A DNA stretch of 64,000 bases from Micromonospora matsumotoense (GCF_900091525.1 NZ_FMCU01000002.1:558001-622000); one strand, 5' to 3'. Shown: positions 24,816-34,323, counted from the first letter of the stretch. The notes: generated from the sequence alone by a model not told the origin. Numbers and translations: made by a program.

Positions 24816-27152
24816 TCAGCCGTCCGGGAACCACTGCGCGAACGGGGTCGGGGTGACCGGTTCGCCGTTGAGCAGCAGCCGCCGCGGGCTGCCCTCGCCG
24901 ACCACACTGAGCCGCCGTACCCGCAGCGGCCCGTCGGTGCGCACCCGCAGGGTGTCACCGTCACGGACCGCCTCCACCACCGTGTCGCCGTCGACGTCGT
25001 GCAGCACCGTCCGGGCGTCCACCCCACCCCAGCTGACCAGGGTGACGTCGTCGAACGGGCCGTCGGCGACGGTGCCGGCCGCCGCGACGAGCGGGATCAG
25101 CGCGCCGTGGCGTACGAACAGCGGCAGCCGGTGCAGCGGCACGGTCACCCGCAGGTGCCGACCGCCGTCGTGCCGTTCGCCGGTGCCGACGTCGATCCAG
25201 TCGTCGCCGGTGGGCAGGTAGACGGCGCGCTGCCCGGACGGGTCGGTGACCGGGGCGACGAGCAGGTCGGTGCCGAGCCGGTACTGCAGGTCGCTGGTCC
25301 ACGCGGTCGGGTCGTCGGGGGTGTCGACGAGCAGCGCCCGCATCATCGGCGCCCCGGTGCGCGCCGCCTCCACCGCCGCCGACCACAGGTACGGCATCAG
25401 CCGGTAGCGCAGCCGCAGCGCGGCCACCGCGTCGCGTTCGGTCTCGGCGGGGAAGTCCCAGGGCAGCCGGCTGGTGGTGCCGTGCAGCCGCACCAGCGGT
25501 GACAGTGCCCCGAACTGGGTCCACCGCACGTACAGCTCCGGGTCGGGGGTGCCGTGGAAGCCGCCGGTGTCGTGGCTCCAGAACGGCACCCCGGACAGCC
25601 CGTGCGACAACCCGCCGCGCATGGTGCTCGCCAGGCCGGGCCAGGTGGCGTTGACGTCGCCGCTCCACTGCGCGCTGTGCCGCTGCCCGCCCAGGTACGA
25701 CGAGCGGGCCCACACCGTACGGTGCCCGGCCACCTCCTCGGTGAGGTCGGCGACGAGGTCGTTGAAGAGCAGGGTGTAGACGTTGTGCAGTTCGACGCCG
25801 GTCATCCCGTTGTGTGCCACCGCGTCGGCCGGCACCGCCTCGGCGAAGTCGGTCTTGAACACCGCCACCCCCTGCTCCAGCAGTGGCCGCAGCAGGCCCC
25901 GGAACCAGGCGACCGCGTCGGGGTTGGTGAAGTCGACGATGGCGCTGGCCGGGTAGCTGCCGTGCCACACGTCCGCGACGTACGTGCTGCCGTCGGGGCG
26001 GTGCAGGAAGTACCCGGCCCGGGCCGCGTCGGCGTAGAGCGGGCTGTCCGTCATCAGGTACGGGTTCATCCACAGGCAGACCCGGAAGCCCTGCCCGGTC
26101 AGCGTCGCCAGCATCCCGGTCGGGTCGGGGAACGCCTCGTCGTCCCAGCGCAGGTCCGACCAGCGGCCGGCGACCTGCCAGTAGCAGTCCAGGTGCAGCA
26201 CGTCGCAGGGGATGTCCCGCTCGCGGATGCGGCGGGCCCGCTCCAGCACCCGCTGCTGGCTGTCGGGGAAGAACCCCGACGAGATCCAGGCCCCGAAGGC
26301 CCACTTCGGCGGCAGGTAGGGCCGGCTGGTCAACTCGTCGAAGCGGTCCAGCACCTCGGTGGGGGTGGGACCGGCGAGCACGTAGTAGTCGATCAGGTCG
26401 TCGGGGACGAGGATCTGCACGCTGCTGTGGGTGGACTGGCACATGTCGAACTCGACGGGCATGCCGCTGTCGACCAGCACCCCGTAGCCCCGGTCGGACA
26501 GGTAGAACGGCACGTTCTTGTGGGAGCGGTCGGACTCGCCGCCGAAGGCGTCGTAGTTCCACATCAGCGCCCGTTGGCCGCGCTTGTCCAGCGGGGTGAA
26601 CTTCTCCCCGAAGCCGACGAACCGTTCGTCGCCGAACGCGACGAAGCTCTCGTGCCAGGCGACGGGTGCGCCGTCGGCGGTGGACCGGCCGAACGGCAGG
26701 GTGCGGCGTCGACCGCTGATGTCCCGGGTGCCCGGGTCCTGGTCGAGCAGCAGCCGGCCGTCGGGGGTGAGGAACCGCAGGTGCCACGGGTCGAGGCGGA
26801 TCTCGGCGACGATCGCTCCGGCGTCGATGTGCACGTGGGTGTCGTCCACGGTGATCGCGGCGGGGTGGGCCCGGGGATGGACCAGGGCCAGGGCGCGGGC
26901 CGAGCGGGTGCGGGCCTGGGGGTCGTCGGCGAGGCGGACCCGGATCACGCCGTGACCGGCGACGTCGAGGCGCAGCACCAGGCTGCCGCCGTCGGACAGG
27001 GCGGCCTTGAACGTCACCCCGTGCGGGTCCGTGGCGACGACCTCGGCCCGGCCGACGGTGGCCACCCCGTCCTCGCCCGGCTGCCGTACGGGCAGGTCGG
27101 GCGGGTCGGCCACGAACGTCTCGTACGGGACCAACGGCGGTCGGTACGGCAT
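24816..27152 (-). CDS. Family 31 glycoside hydrolase, probable alpha-xylosidase
   Basis: A 778-residue GH31 enzyme, close in length to E. coli YicI (772). The nucleophile is Asp435 in VFKTDFAE, the same KTDFxE context as YicI Asp416. The acid/base is Asp499 in QWSGDVNATW. Other family stretches are FVGFGEKFTPLDKRG, PPKWAFGAWISSGFF and HLDCYW. The KTDF signature favours alpha-xylosidase over alpha-glucosidase. It has no signal peptide. Divergent from the GH42 gene, it shares a 155-bp regulatory gap with it. It would remove xylose from imported xyloglucan or isoprimeverose-type oligosaccharides. Confidence 0.9.
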   Translation of the reverse strand: MPYRPPLVPYETFVADPPDLPVRQPGEDGVATVGRAEVVATDPHGVTFKAALSDGGSLVLRLDVAGHGVIRVRLADDPQARTRSARALALVHPRAHPAAITVDDTHVHIDAGAIVAEIRLDPWHLRFLTPDGRLLLDQDPGTRDISGRRRTLPFGRSTADGAPVAWHESFVAFGDERFVGFGEKFTPLDKRGQRALMWNYDAFGGESDRSHKNVPFYLSDRGYGVLVDSGMPVEFDMCQSTHSSVQILVPDDLIDYYVLAGPTPTEVLDRFDELTSRPYLPPKWAFGAWISSGFFPDSQQRVLERARRIRERDIPCDVLHLDCYWQVAGRWSDLRWDDEAFPDPTGMLATLTGQGFRVCLWMNPYLMTDSPLYADAARAGYFLHRPDGSTYVADVWHGSYPASAIVDFTNPDAVAWFRGLLRPLLEQGVAVFKTDFAEAVPADAVAHNGMTGVELHNVYTLLFNDLVADLTEEVAGHRTVWARSSYLGGQRHSAQWSGDVNATWPGLASTMRGGLSHGLSGVPFWSHDTGGFHGTPDPELYVRWTQFGALSPLVRLHGTTSRLPWDFPAETERDAVAALRLRYRLMPYLWSAAVEAARTGAPMMRALLVDTPDDPTAWTSDLQYRLGTDLLVAPVTDPSGQRAVYLPTGDDWIDVGTGERHDGGRHLRVTVPLHRLPLFVRHGALIPLVAAAGTVADGPFDDVTLVSWGGVDARTVLHDVDGDTVVEAVRDGDTLRVRTDGPLRVRRLSVVGEGSPRRLLLNGEPVTPTPFAQWFPDG

Positions 27153-27186
27153 CGGCGTCTCCTCGGGAACGTTTTCCAGCGGTACC

Positions 27187-27217
27187 GACAGTTTCTTTGC
27201 TTTCCCAACGAACTGTC
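27187..27217. promoter_or_regulatory. Candidate ROK-type operator over the GH31 promoter
   Basis: Inverted arms GACAGTTTCTT (27187-27197) and AACGAACTGTC (27207-27217), matching at 9 of 11 pairs with a 9-bp spacer. An AGTTTSTT-N9-AACRAACT pattern is the arrangement known for XylR/ROK repressor sites. On the minus strand TTGACA (27219-27214) is a -35 candidate for the GH31 gene, so the site would cover that promoter. Confidence 0.5.
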
Positions 27218-27251
27218 AACGAGGGAGTTCGATTAGCCCACGATCCACCGA

Positions 27252-27296
27252 TTGACATGGGTAAATCGTCTCCATAGTTTGGACACCTATCAAACA
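27252..27296 (+). promoter_or_regulatory. GH42 promoter with overlapping inverted repeat
   Basis: TTGACA at 27252-27257 and CATAGT at 27273-27278 (15-bp spacing) form a plausible promoter. GTTTG (27277-27281) and CAAAC (27291-27295) make an inverted repeat straddling the expected start site, probably an operator for the divergent GH31/GH42 pair. Confidence 0.45.
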
Positions 27297-27307
27297 AAGT
27301 TGACGGG

Positions 27308-29356
27308 ATGGTGGGTATGTGGGACGACGGGCGGCTCTTCCACGGCGGTGACTACAACCCCGAGCAGTGGCCCGCCGCCACCTGGCGCGAGGACGTCGCC
27401 CTGATGCGCCGGGCCCGGGTCAACCTGGTCACCGTCGGCGTCTTCGCCTGGTCCCGACTGGAGCCGGCCCCCGGCCGCTACGACTTCGGCTGGCTCGACG
27501 AGGTGCTGGACCTGCTGCACGACGGCGGCATCCGGGTCGCCCTCGCCACCCCCACCGCCTCCCCGCCGCCCTGGTTCTCCCTGGCGCACCCCGACGCGCT
27601 GCCGGTCACCGCCGACGGCGTACGGCTGCACCACGGCAGCCGCGACACCTACTGCGCCGCCGCCCCCTCCTACCGGGCCGCCGCCCGGGGCATCGCCGCC
27701 ACCCTCGCCGCCCGCTACGCCCACCACCCGGCGCTGGCGATGTGGCACGTGCACAACGAGTACGGCACCACCTGCCACTGCCCGCACACCGAGGCCGCGT
27801 TCCGCCACTGGCTCATCGACCGGCACGGCGACCTGGACACCCTCAACGCCGCCTGGGCCACCAGCTTCTGGAGCCAGCACTACACCGACTGGGCCTACGT
27901 GAGCACCCCCCGGGCCACCCAGTACCTCGGCAACCCCGGCCACCTGCTGGACTTCCGGCGGTTCTGGTCCGACACCCTGCTCGCCGCGTACGTCGAACAA
28001 CGCGACCTGCTGAAGGCGGCCAACCCGGCGCTCCCCGTCACCACCAACTACGTCCTCGGCGACTGGGTGCCCGTCGACCACGCCCGCTGGGCCCGCGAGG
28101 TGGACCTCGTCGCCATCGACCACTACCCGTCGGTGGTCGACGGCGGCGCCGAGGAACAGACCGCCCTCGCCGCCGACCTGGCGCGCGGCTGGGCCCGGCA
28201 CGGACGCACCCGGGCCGGCACCCCGCGCGGCCCCGCCGGCCCGACGCGCGCCGACCCGCCCGCGACGTGGCTGCTGATGGAGAGCGCCGCCAGTCAGATC
28301 CACACCACCGGCCGGGCGCACACCAAGGAGCCCGGCCGGATGGCCCGGCACAGCCTCTCCCACGTCGCCCGCGGCTCCCGGGGGGCGATGTTCTTCCAGT
28401 GGCGGGCCCCGGCCGGCGGCGCGGAACGGTTCCACTCCGCCCTGGTGCCGCACACCGGAGCCGACAGCCGGGTGTTCCGGGAGTCGGTACGGCTCGGCGA
28501 GACCCTCGACCGGCTCGCCGAGATCACCGACGGTGAGACGACCGCGTCCGTCGCACTGGCCTGGGACGCCGCCAGCGGCTGGGCGCTGCGCCAGCCCGGA
28601 ATGCCGTCGGCACTCCTCGACGGGCACGCCGAGTTGGCCGCCGCGCACCGGGCGCTGTGGCGGGCCGGATACGGCTGCGACGTGGTCGTCCCCGGTGACC
28701 CGCTCGACCGGTACCGGCTGCTCGTCCTGCCCGCCCTCTACCTGGCCGACGACGCCACCGCCGGCTGGGTCCACGACCACGTCGAGGCGGGCGGGCACCT
28801 GCTGGTCAGCTACCTCAGCGGGGTCGCCGACCAGCACGCCCGGGTCCACCTCGGCGGCTACCCCGGCGCCTACCGGGACCTGCTCGGCCTGCGGGTGGAG
28901 GAGTTCCATCCGCTCGCCGCCGACGAGCAGGTGCTGCTCTCCGGCGGCGGGACCGGCCGGATCTGGTCGGAGACCGTCCACCTGCGCGGCGCCGAACCGG
29001 TCGGCACGTACGTCGGCGGGGTGCTCGACGGCCGACCGGCGGTGACCCGGCACCGGGTCGGCACCGGCACCACCTGGTACCTGTCCACCCGGCCCGACGA
29101 CGGCACCTACCGCCGCCTGGTCACCGAGGCGGCCCGGACCGCCGGTGCCGACCCGGTCTGCCCGGCCGCCCCACCCGGGGTGGAGGCGGTCCGTCGCGCC
29201 GCCCCCGGGACGAGCTGGCTGTTCCTGCTCAACCACACCGACCGGCCGCAGCGGGTGCCGGCCGACGGGCTGGACCTGCTGACCGGTGTCCCGGCCGACC
29301 GGGAGGTGACCCTGCCGGCCGGTGGCGCGGCGGTGCTCCGCGAGCACCCCCGGTGA
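27308..29356 (+). CDS. Family 42 beta-galactosidase
   Basis: A 682-residue GH42 enzyme. Acid/base Glu151 sits in HVHNEYG and the nucleophile Glu325 in LLMESAAS, both canonical. A zinc-type cluster is suggested by Cys116 and Cys156/Cys158 (TTCHCPH). The trimerisation (A4 glutamine amidotransferase-like) domain and C-terminal beta domain follow. An Arg/Pro-rich insert at about 297-318 is unusual. There is no signal peptide. With the divergent alpha-xylosidase and the GH3 enzyme it forms the set needed to strip galactose, xylose and glucose from xyloglucan oligosaccharides. No transporter gene is present in the window. Confidence 0.92.
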   Translation: MVGMWDDGRLFHGGDYNPEQWPAATWREDVALMRRARVNLVTVGVFAWSRLEPAPGRYDFGWLDEVLDLLHDGGIRVALATPTASPPPWFSLAHPDALPVTADGVRLHHGSRDTYCAAAPSYRAAARGIAATLAARYAHHPALAMWHVHNEYGTTCHCPHTEAAFRHWLIDRHGDLDTLNAAWATSFWSQHYTDWAYVSTPRATQYLGNPGHLLDFRRFWSDTLLAAYVEQRDLLKAANPALPVTTNYVLGDWVPVDHARWAREVDLVAIDHYPSVVDGGAEEQTALAADLARGWARHGRTRAGTPRGPAGPTRADPPATWLLMESAASQIHTTGRAHTKEPGRMARHSLSHVARGSRGAMFFQWRAPAGGAERFHSALVPHTGADSRVFRESVRLGETLDRLAEITDGETTASVALAWDAASGWALRQPGMPSALLDGHAELAAAHRALWRAGYGCDVVVPGDPLDRYRLLVLPALYLADDATAGWVHDHVEAGGHLLVSYLSGVADQHARVHLGGYPGAYRDLLGLRVEEFHPLAADEQVLLSGGGTGRIWSETVHLRGAEPVGTYVGGVLDGRPAVTRHRVGTGTTWYLSTRPDDGTYRRLVTEAARTAGADPVCPAAPPGVEAVRRAAPGTSWLFLLNHTDRPQRVPADGLDLLTGVPADREVTLPAGGAAVLREHPR

Positions 29357-29455
29357 CCTCCGACCGGCCGGTCCCCGCGACGCCACCGCCGATGACGCCC
29401 GTCACAGCCACTCCGCCGATGACCGACCGGGCCGACCCCGCCTACCCTTTCCCCG

Positions 29456-30742
29456 GTGTGGACGAGAAACACGGCACCACAGCGGGCCCTGCCGCTCTGG
29501 CCGCTGTACGTGATGTTCGCGGCGATGCCGGTGTGGTGGCTGCTCGGCGGCCTCTACCTGGGCTGGACGCTGTTCGGGATGCTGCTGGCGGTGGTCCTGC
29601 TCACCCACGGCCGGGTGGCGTGGCCGCCCGGCTCGGCGTTGTGGTTCTTCCTCGTCGGGCTCATCCTGATCAGCGCCACCCGCCTGGAGAAGGCCAGCGG
29701 GCTGCTCGTCTACGGACTCCGACTCGGCTTCGTGCTGACCGCCTTCGTGGTCTACCTGTACGTCTACACCGCCGCACGGCAGGGGGCACGCTGGGAACGG
29801 CTGTTCCAGCCGGTGCTGTTCTTCTGGCTGGGGATGGTCGCGCTCGGCTGGCTCGGCGTGCTGGCCCCCCGCCTGGCGTTGACCACCCCGGTGGAGTCGC
29901 TGCTCCCCGATGGGCTGGCCGGGCAGCGGATGATCCGGGCGGTCACCCACGTGCACTCCACCGAGTTCAACCCCACCGGTCGTAACCCGTACTACCGCAC
30001 GGCGGCCCCGTACCCGTACACCAACAACTGGGGGACCGGCTTCGCGCTGCTCGTGCCGTGCGTGCTGGCATACCTGTCGGCGGTGCGGACCGGCCCGCTG
30101 CGTCGGGTGCTGGTGGTGTCCCTGCCGCTGGCCCTGGTGCCGGCGTTCCTCACCCTCAACCGGGGGATGTTCATCGGCCTCGGGGTGGGGATGGCCTACC
30201 TGGGGCTGCGGGCGCTGCTGCGCGGCGACGTCCGGCTCATCGGCACGATCACCGCCGGCGTGGCGGTGGCCTGGGTGATCACCCTGGTCGTCCCCGTCGG
30301 CGACATGATCATGAATCGGGTGGAGAACACCGACTCGACCCGGGACCGCGCCGACCTCTACCGGCAGACCCTCGACGCGGTCCTGCGCTCACCGCTGCTC
30401 GGGTACGGCGCGCCGCGTAGCGCCGACACCACCACCGGCGCGGAACCGCTCGGCACCCAGGGGCAGGTCTGGCTGACCATGTACAGCCACGGCATCCCCG
30501 CCCTGCTGACCCTGCTGGCACTGCTCGTGGTGGTGGTGCGCAGCACGGCGATCGCGGTGTCCGCCGCCGGCCGCTGGTTGAGCGTGGTGCCGGTGGTCGC
30601 CCTCGCCCTCGCCCCGTTCTACGGGTTCACCGACATGAACCTGTCGGTGATGTTCTTCGCCATCGGGCTGGCGGTGGCCGCCGTGGACGGCCCCGTGAAC
30701 CGGGAGCTACCGACGGGGGTGCCCCGACCGTCACCGGTCTGA
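29456..30742 (+). CDS. O-antigen ligase/polymerase-like membrane protein
   Basis: A 428-residue polytopic membrane protein with about ten to twelve hydrophobic segments. A large extracytoplasmic loop at about 135-185 is rich in Tyr, Pro and Asn. A Wzy_C-type second part shows TLNRGMFIGLGVGMAYLGLRAL and LLGYGAPRSAD, the layout of O-antigen ligases and capsule polymerases. It would join lipid-linked glycan units at the outer face. No glycan cluster surrounds it, so its substrate is open. Start GTG 29456 or 29458. Confidence 0.75.
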   Translation: MWTRNTAPQRALPLWPLYVMFAAMPVWWLLGGLYLGWTLFGMLLAVVLLTHGRVAWPPGSALWFFLVGLILISATRLEKASGLLVYGLRLGFVLTAFVVYLYVYTAARQGARWERLFQPVLFFWLGMVALGWLGVLAPRLALTTPVESLLPDGLAGQRMIRAVTHVHSTEFNPTGRNPYYRTAAPYPYTNNWGTGFALLVPCVLAYLSAVRTGPLRRVLVVSLPLALVPAFLTLNRGMFIGLGVGMAYLGLRALLRGDVRLIGTITAGVAVAWVITLVVPVGDMIMNRVENTDSTRDRADLYRQTLDAVLRSPLLGYGAPRSADTTTGAEPLGTQGQVWLTMYSHGIPALLTLLALLVVVVRSTAIAVSAAGRWLSVVPVVALALAPFYGFTDMNLSVMFFAIGLAVAAVDGPVNRELPTGVPRPSPV

Positions 30743-30747
30743 GCGGT

Positions 30748-31398
30748 TCAGCCGGTGGCCACGGCGGCCCGGGACCGGTCCGCCGCGATCCGCACCGCCA
30801 TCGCGGCGAGCACACTGCCGGTGACCCAGCGCTGGACCCGTGCCCAGCCCGGCCGGCGCACCAGGAACGCCGAGACCGACCCGGCGGTCAGCACGATGAG
30901 CGTGTTCACCGTCAGCGCCACGGTGATCTGGGTGCCGCCGAGCAGCAGGCTCTGCACCGCCACGTCACCCCGGGCGGGGTCGACGAACTGCGGCAGCAGC
31001 GACACGTACAGGATGGCGATCTTGGGGTTGAGCAGGTTGGTGAGCAGTCCCATGGCGAACAGCCGGCGCGGCCGGTCCACCGGCAGCGCCTGCGGCGTGA
31101 ACGCCGACCGCCCACCCGGTCGCAACGTCCGCCACGCCAACCACAGCAGGTACGCCGCACCGGCCAGCTTCACCGCCGTGTACAACGGCGGCACCAGCAC
31201 GAAGACCGTGGCGATGCCGGCGACGGCGGCGGCCAGGTAGACCCCGAACCCGGCGGCCACCCCGAGCAGGGAGACCAGCCCGGCGCGGCGGCCCTGGCTG
31301 ACCGAGCGGGACACCAGGTAGACCATGTTCGGCCCGGGGGTGAGCACCAGACCGAGCGCCACCAGGGCGATTCCCAGCACCGCACCGACCGTGACCAT
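30748..31398 (-). CDS. LysE/RhtB family amino-acid exporter
   Basis: A 216-residue, six-segment exporter. The LysE signature LGLVLTPGPNMVYLVSRSVSQGRRAGLVSLLGVAAGF appears near the N-terminus, with NPKIAILYVSLLPQFVDP in the middle. Family members export basic or neutral amino acids or homoserine lactones; the cargo is not predictable. It converges with the ligase-like gene with only 5 bp between stops, so no room exists for a terminator. Confidence 0.88.
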   Translation of the reverse strand: MVTVGAVLGIALVALGLVLTPGPNMVYLVSRSVSQGRRAGLVSLLGVAAGFGVYLAAAVAGIATVFVLVPPLYTAVKLAGAAYLLWLAWRTLRPGGRSAFTPQALPVDRPRRLFAMGLLTNLLNPKIAILYVSLLPQFVDPARGDVAVQSLLLGGTQITVALTVNTLIVLTAGSVSAFLVRRPGWARVQRWVTGSVLAAMAVRIAADRSRAAVATG

Positions 31399-31575
31399 TC
31401 GCCGCCCCCGCTCTGCCGTCCCTGACCGGCACCCTACGCCGCCCCGTGGCCCCGGGCCGTCCCGTCCGGGCGCGGCCGCAGGCGCGCGCATGCACCCCTG
31501 GCCTCCGGACCTGGCCCTGCGCTCCGCGCGACGGCAGGGGTTCCGGGCGGCGGTGACAGCCGCCACACTGCTCAG

Positions 31576-32124
31576 ATGTCTGTGACCCTGCGGGCCGCCC
31601 CCACCGCCGTCGCCCCCGGACTGGTCCTGCGCTGCTGGCGCGTCGAGGACGTCGACGCGCTGGTCGAGGCGCACCGGGACCCGGAACTGCGGGCCCGGAC
31701 CCGCAACCCGTTGGCCACCCCGGCGCAGGCGAGACGCTGGGTGGCCGGAAACCGGCAGGGCTGGGCGGCGGGTCGCCGGTTCAGCTTCGCCGTCTGCGAG
31801 CCGCTCCCCGACGGTGAACGGCTGGTCGCCTGCGTCCTGCTCAAGGACGTGGTGCCGGGGCGGGCCGACGCGGAGATCGGCTACTGGACGGCCGGGCCGG
31901 CACGCGGCCGGGGGGTCGCTCCCCGGGCGGTGGACGCGGTGAGCCGCTGGGCGTTCACCCGGTTCGCCGCGACCGGGCTGAGCCGGCTGGAACTGCTGCA
32001 CCAGGTGGACAACCCGGCGTCCTGCCGGGTGGCGGAGAAGTCGGGGTTCCCCTTCGTCGAGGTGCTGCCCGCCCGGCCACCGTTCCCCCGCGACGGCCAC
32101 CGCCACGTCCGGCACCGGGGCTGA
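31576..32124 (+). CDS. GNAT acetyltransferase, RimJ/RimL type
   Basis: A 182-residue N-acetyltransferase. The acetyl-CoA loop is recognisable as AEIGYWTAGPARGRGVAPRAVDAVSRWAF, followed by the NPASCRVAEKSGF motif typical of ribosomal-protein/aminoglycoside-type GNATs. It is a single gene with a 177-bp upstream gap. The target is unknown. Confidence 0.85.
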   Translation: MSVTLRAAPTAVAPGLVLRCWRVEDVDALVEAHRDPELRARTRNPLATPAQARRWVAGNRQGWAAGRRFSFAVCEPLPDGERLVACVLLKDVVPGRADAEIGYWTAGPARGRGVAPRAVDAVSRWAFTRFAATGLSRLELLHQVDNPASCRVAEKSGFPFVEVLPARPPFPRDGHRHVRHRG

Positions 32125-32218
32125 TCCGACCACCGCACAGCCGGGAATGCCACCCGCCCCGCCGGCGCTGCGCCGGTGACGGCCAGGGCGGATACGGTGG
32201 GCGGGGAGGTGTCCGGGG

Positions 32219-32695
32219 ATGGTGGACGCGTGGCAGGCGGCGGTCGAGGCGCAGATCCGCAGCGCCCAGGAGCGGGGCGAGTTCGACGACCTGCCCGGCA
32301 TGGGCAAGCCGATCCCGGGCCGTGACCTCCCCTACGACGAGTCCTGGTGGATCAAGAGTTTCCTGGAGCGGGAGGCGCTGCCCACCGATCTGCTGCTGCC
32401 CACCCCGTTGCAGTTGCGCCGCCGGGTCGAGCAGGTCCCCGACGAGGTCCGTGACCTGCCCACCGAGGAATCGGTCCGGGAGTTCGTCGGGGTGCTCAAC
32501 CGGGAGATCGTCGCCTGGCTGCGGTTCCCCTCCGGTCCCCGGGTGGTGGTCCGCCCGGTCGACACCGAGGCGGTGCTGCGCCAGTGGCGGGCCCACCGGG
32601 CCACCCGGAACGCGGCCGTCGCGGCCGGGCCGGCAGCACCGGCACTCCCGCCGCGTCCCGGGCGACGGTGGCGCTGGCCGTGGCGACGGGCCTGA
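32219..32695 (+). CDS. DUF1992 (DnaJ homologue C28-like) protein
   Basis: A 158-residue protein built on the DUF1992 domain: IRSAQERGEFDDLPGMGKPIPGRDLPYDESWWIKSFLEREALPTDLLLP is its characteristic core (residues about 12-60). The C-terminus is basic and proline/tryptophan-rich. No catalytic residues are known for the family and its function is unclear. Confidence 0.85.
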   Translation: MVDAWQAAVEAQIRSAQERGEFDDLPGMGKPIPGRDLPYDESWWIKSFLEREALPTDLLLPTPLQLRRRVEQVPDEVRDLPTEESVREFVGVLNREIVAWLRFPSGPRVVVRPVDTEAVLRQWRAHRATRNAAVAAGPAAPALPPRPGRRWRWPWRRA

Positions 32696-32756
32696 CCGGC
32701 TGCTGCCGCCGACCCGGCGGAGGTGTCCCCGGGTAACTGCCCGGCTGATCGTCGGG

Positions 32757-33341
32757 TCAGCCGACGGCGGCCCGCCAGGTCCAGTCGGTGCGACGCGGCC
32801 GTCCCGCCAGTGCGGTCCGTCCGGTCATCCACAGCAGCACGGCGGCCGGATCACCGGCGGGCGCCTCCGGAAAGAGCCGCCGCAGCACCGCCACGCTGGG
32901 TGCCGCCGGCGGCTGCCACGTCACCGCCAGCCCCCGGGTGATGTCGTACGTGTGCAGCAGCGCCTCGGCGATGCCCATGGCGGCGAAGCCGGGCGGGTCG
33001 CAGGGCCCCCAGTGCCAGGCCCGGGTCGACGCGGGGACGGTGTCGATCGCGGCGGCGAGCAGCCCGCCGCAGGCGGCCACCACGACCAACACCTGCGCCG
33101 GGGTGGCGTCGGGGCGTACCCGCAGGTCGAGGGGGAGGTAGCCGGTGTCGGGCCGGCCGGTGAGCTGGGTGGCGTAGCCGAGCAGGTCGTGGGCGATGTG
33201 CGCGGCGGTCGTCCAGCACGACCAGTCCAGGTCGCCGGCAGGACCGGTCCAGTCCCGGTCGGTGTACGGGCCGAGCACCCGGGCCAGCTCACCGACCGTC
33301 TCCCGCACCCCGCCCCCGGACAGCCATTCCTCGATGGACAT
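32757..33341 (-). CDS. MDMPI_N / mycothiol-dependent maleylpyruvate isomerase-like protein
   Basis: A 194-residue four-helix-bundle protein of the DinB/MDMPI type. DLDWSCWTTAAHIAHDLLGYATQLTG carries the typical W..AHI.HD core, and AEALLHTYDITRGLAV holds the later histidine, together a probable metal site. Relatives use mycothiol as a cofactor. The actual reaction is not predictable. It neighbours the NmrA-like gene on the same strand with a 69-bp gap. Confidence 0.75.
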   Translation of the reverse strand: MSIEEWLSGGGVRETVGELARVLGPYTDRDWTGPAGDLDWSCWTTAAHIAHDLLGYATQLTGRPDTGYLPLDLRVRPDATPAQVLVVVAACGGLLAAAIDTVPASTRAWHWGPCDPPGFAAMGIAEALLHTYDITRGLAVTWQPPAAPSVAVLRRLFPEAPAGDPAAVLLWMTGRTALAGRPRRTDWTWRAAVG

Positions 33342-33410
33342 CAGGTGATCCTCGCACCACTGCGTCCCGCGCGCCCGGTGGAATTCGACTCCTCCGCGCC
33401 CGCCGGCCCG

Positions 33411-34283
33411 TCAGGTGCGGGTGGGGGCGGCGGCGATCGCCTCGATCACCGACCGGGCGGGCGTCGGACGCCGCCCGAGCAGGGCCCCCAGGGTCGGGTC
33501 CGTGACGGCGAACTCTCCCCGTCGTGCCGCCCGGTACATGCCGAGGGTGAAGTCGGCGGCCGCCTCGGGCATGCCCCGTCGTACGGCGGCTGATCTCCAT
33601 TCGTCGTCTCCGACGACGATCCGGGAGATCGTCCGCCCGGTGTGGTCGGTGAGGACGCCGGCCACCGCGTCGAGGTCGAGCATCTCCGGGGCGGTCAGCG
33701 GGGGTGTGACCCCGTCGAGCGCCCCCTCCTCGGTCAGGGCGATGGCGGCGACCTCGGCCAGGTCGTCGTGTGCGGTCCAGGACACCGGCCCGTCCGCCGG
33801 TGCCACCAGGTGTCCGCTCTCCAGGGCGTCGCCGATCACGAACTGGAGGGCGCTGGCGTAGAAGCCGTTGCGCAGGGCGGTGAAGGCCACGCCGAGCCCG
33901 GCCAGGTGCTCCTCGGTCGCGGCGTGGGTGAGTTGGGCCGGGAAGAGTGAGTCCCGGGCGGCGGCCTGGTGACTGGTGTACAGGATGCGGCGGGCTCCCG
34001 CCGCATGGGCGGCGTCGGCGGCGGCGCGGTTCGCGACGACCGCGCCGCCGCCGCGGATGGCGGCGGAGACGATCAGCACCTGGTCGGCGTCCGCGAAGGC
34101 GTGCGCCAGCGTGGCGGGGTCGGTGAAGTCCCCCCGCCGGACCCGCACCCCACGGGCGGCCAGGTGCGCGGCCCGGTCGACGTCACGCACGCTCACCCCC
34201 ACGGCGTCGGTGGGAACCCGGGTGAGCACCTGGTCGACGATCCGGGAGCCGAGCTGGCCGGTGGCACCGGTGATGACGAACAC
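33411..34283 (-). CDS. NmrA-like NAD(P)-binding oxidoreductase
   Basis: A 290-residue atypical SDR with an N-terminal TGATGQLGSRIVDQVL nucleotide loop and no Tyr-x3-Lys pair. It resembles QorB-type NAD(P)H:quinone oxidoreductases and NmrA-like redox sensors. It is divergent from a TetR gene with two palindromes in the shared 88-bp gap, so it is the probable target of that repressor. Inducible defence against an electrophile or quinone is a reasonable guess. Confidence 0.82.
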   Translation of the reverse strand: MFVITGATGQLGSRIVDQVLTRVPTDAVGVSVRDVDRAAHLAARGVRVRRGDFTDPATLAHAFADADQVLIVSAAIRGGGAVVANRAAADAAHAAGARRILYTSHQAAARDSLFPAQLTHAATEEHLAGLGVAFTALRNGFYASALQFVIGDALESGHLVAPADGPVSWTAHDDLAEVAAIALTEEGALDGVTPPLTAPEMLDLDAVAGVLTDHTGRTISRIVVGDDEWRSAAVRRGMPEAAADFTLGMYRAARRGEFAVTDPTLGALLGRRPTPARSVIEAIAAAPTRT

Positions 34284-34323
34284 GATGGCGACTCCTTCGG
34301 CGATCCACTGTTACGTCGCCGAC

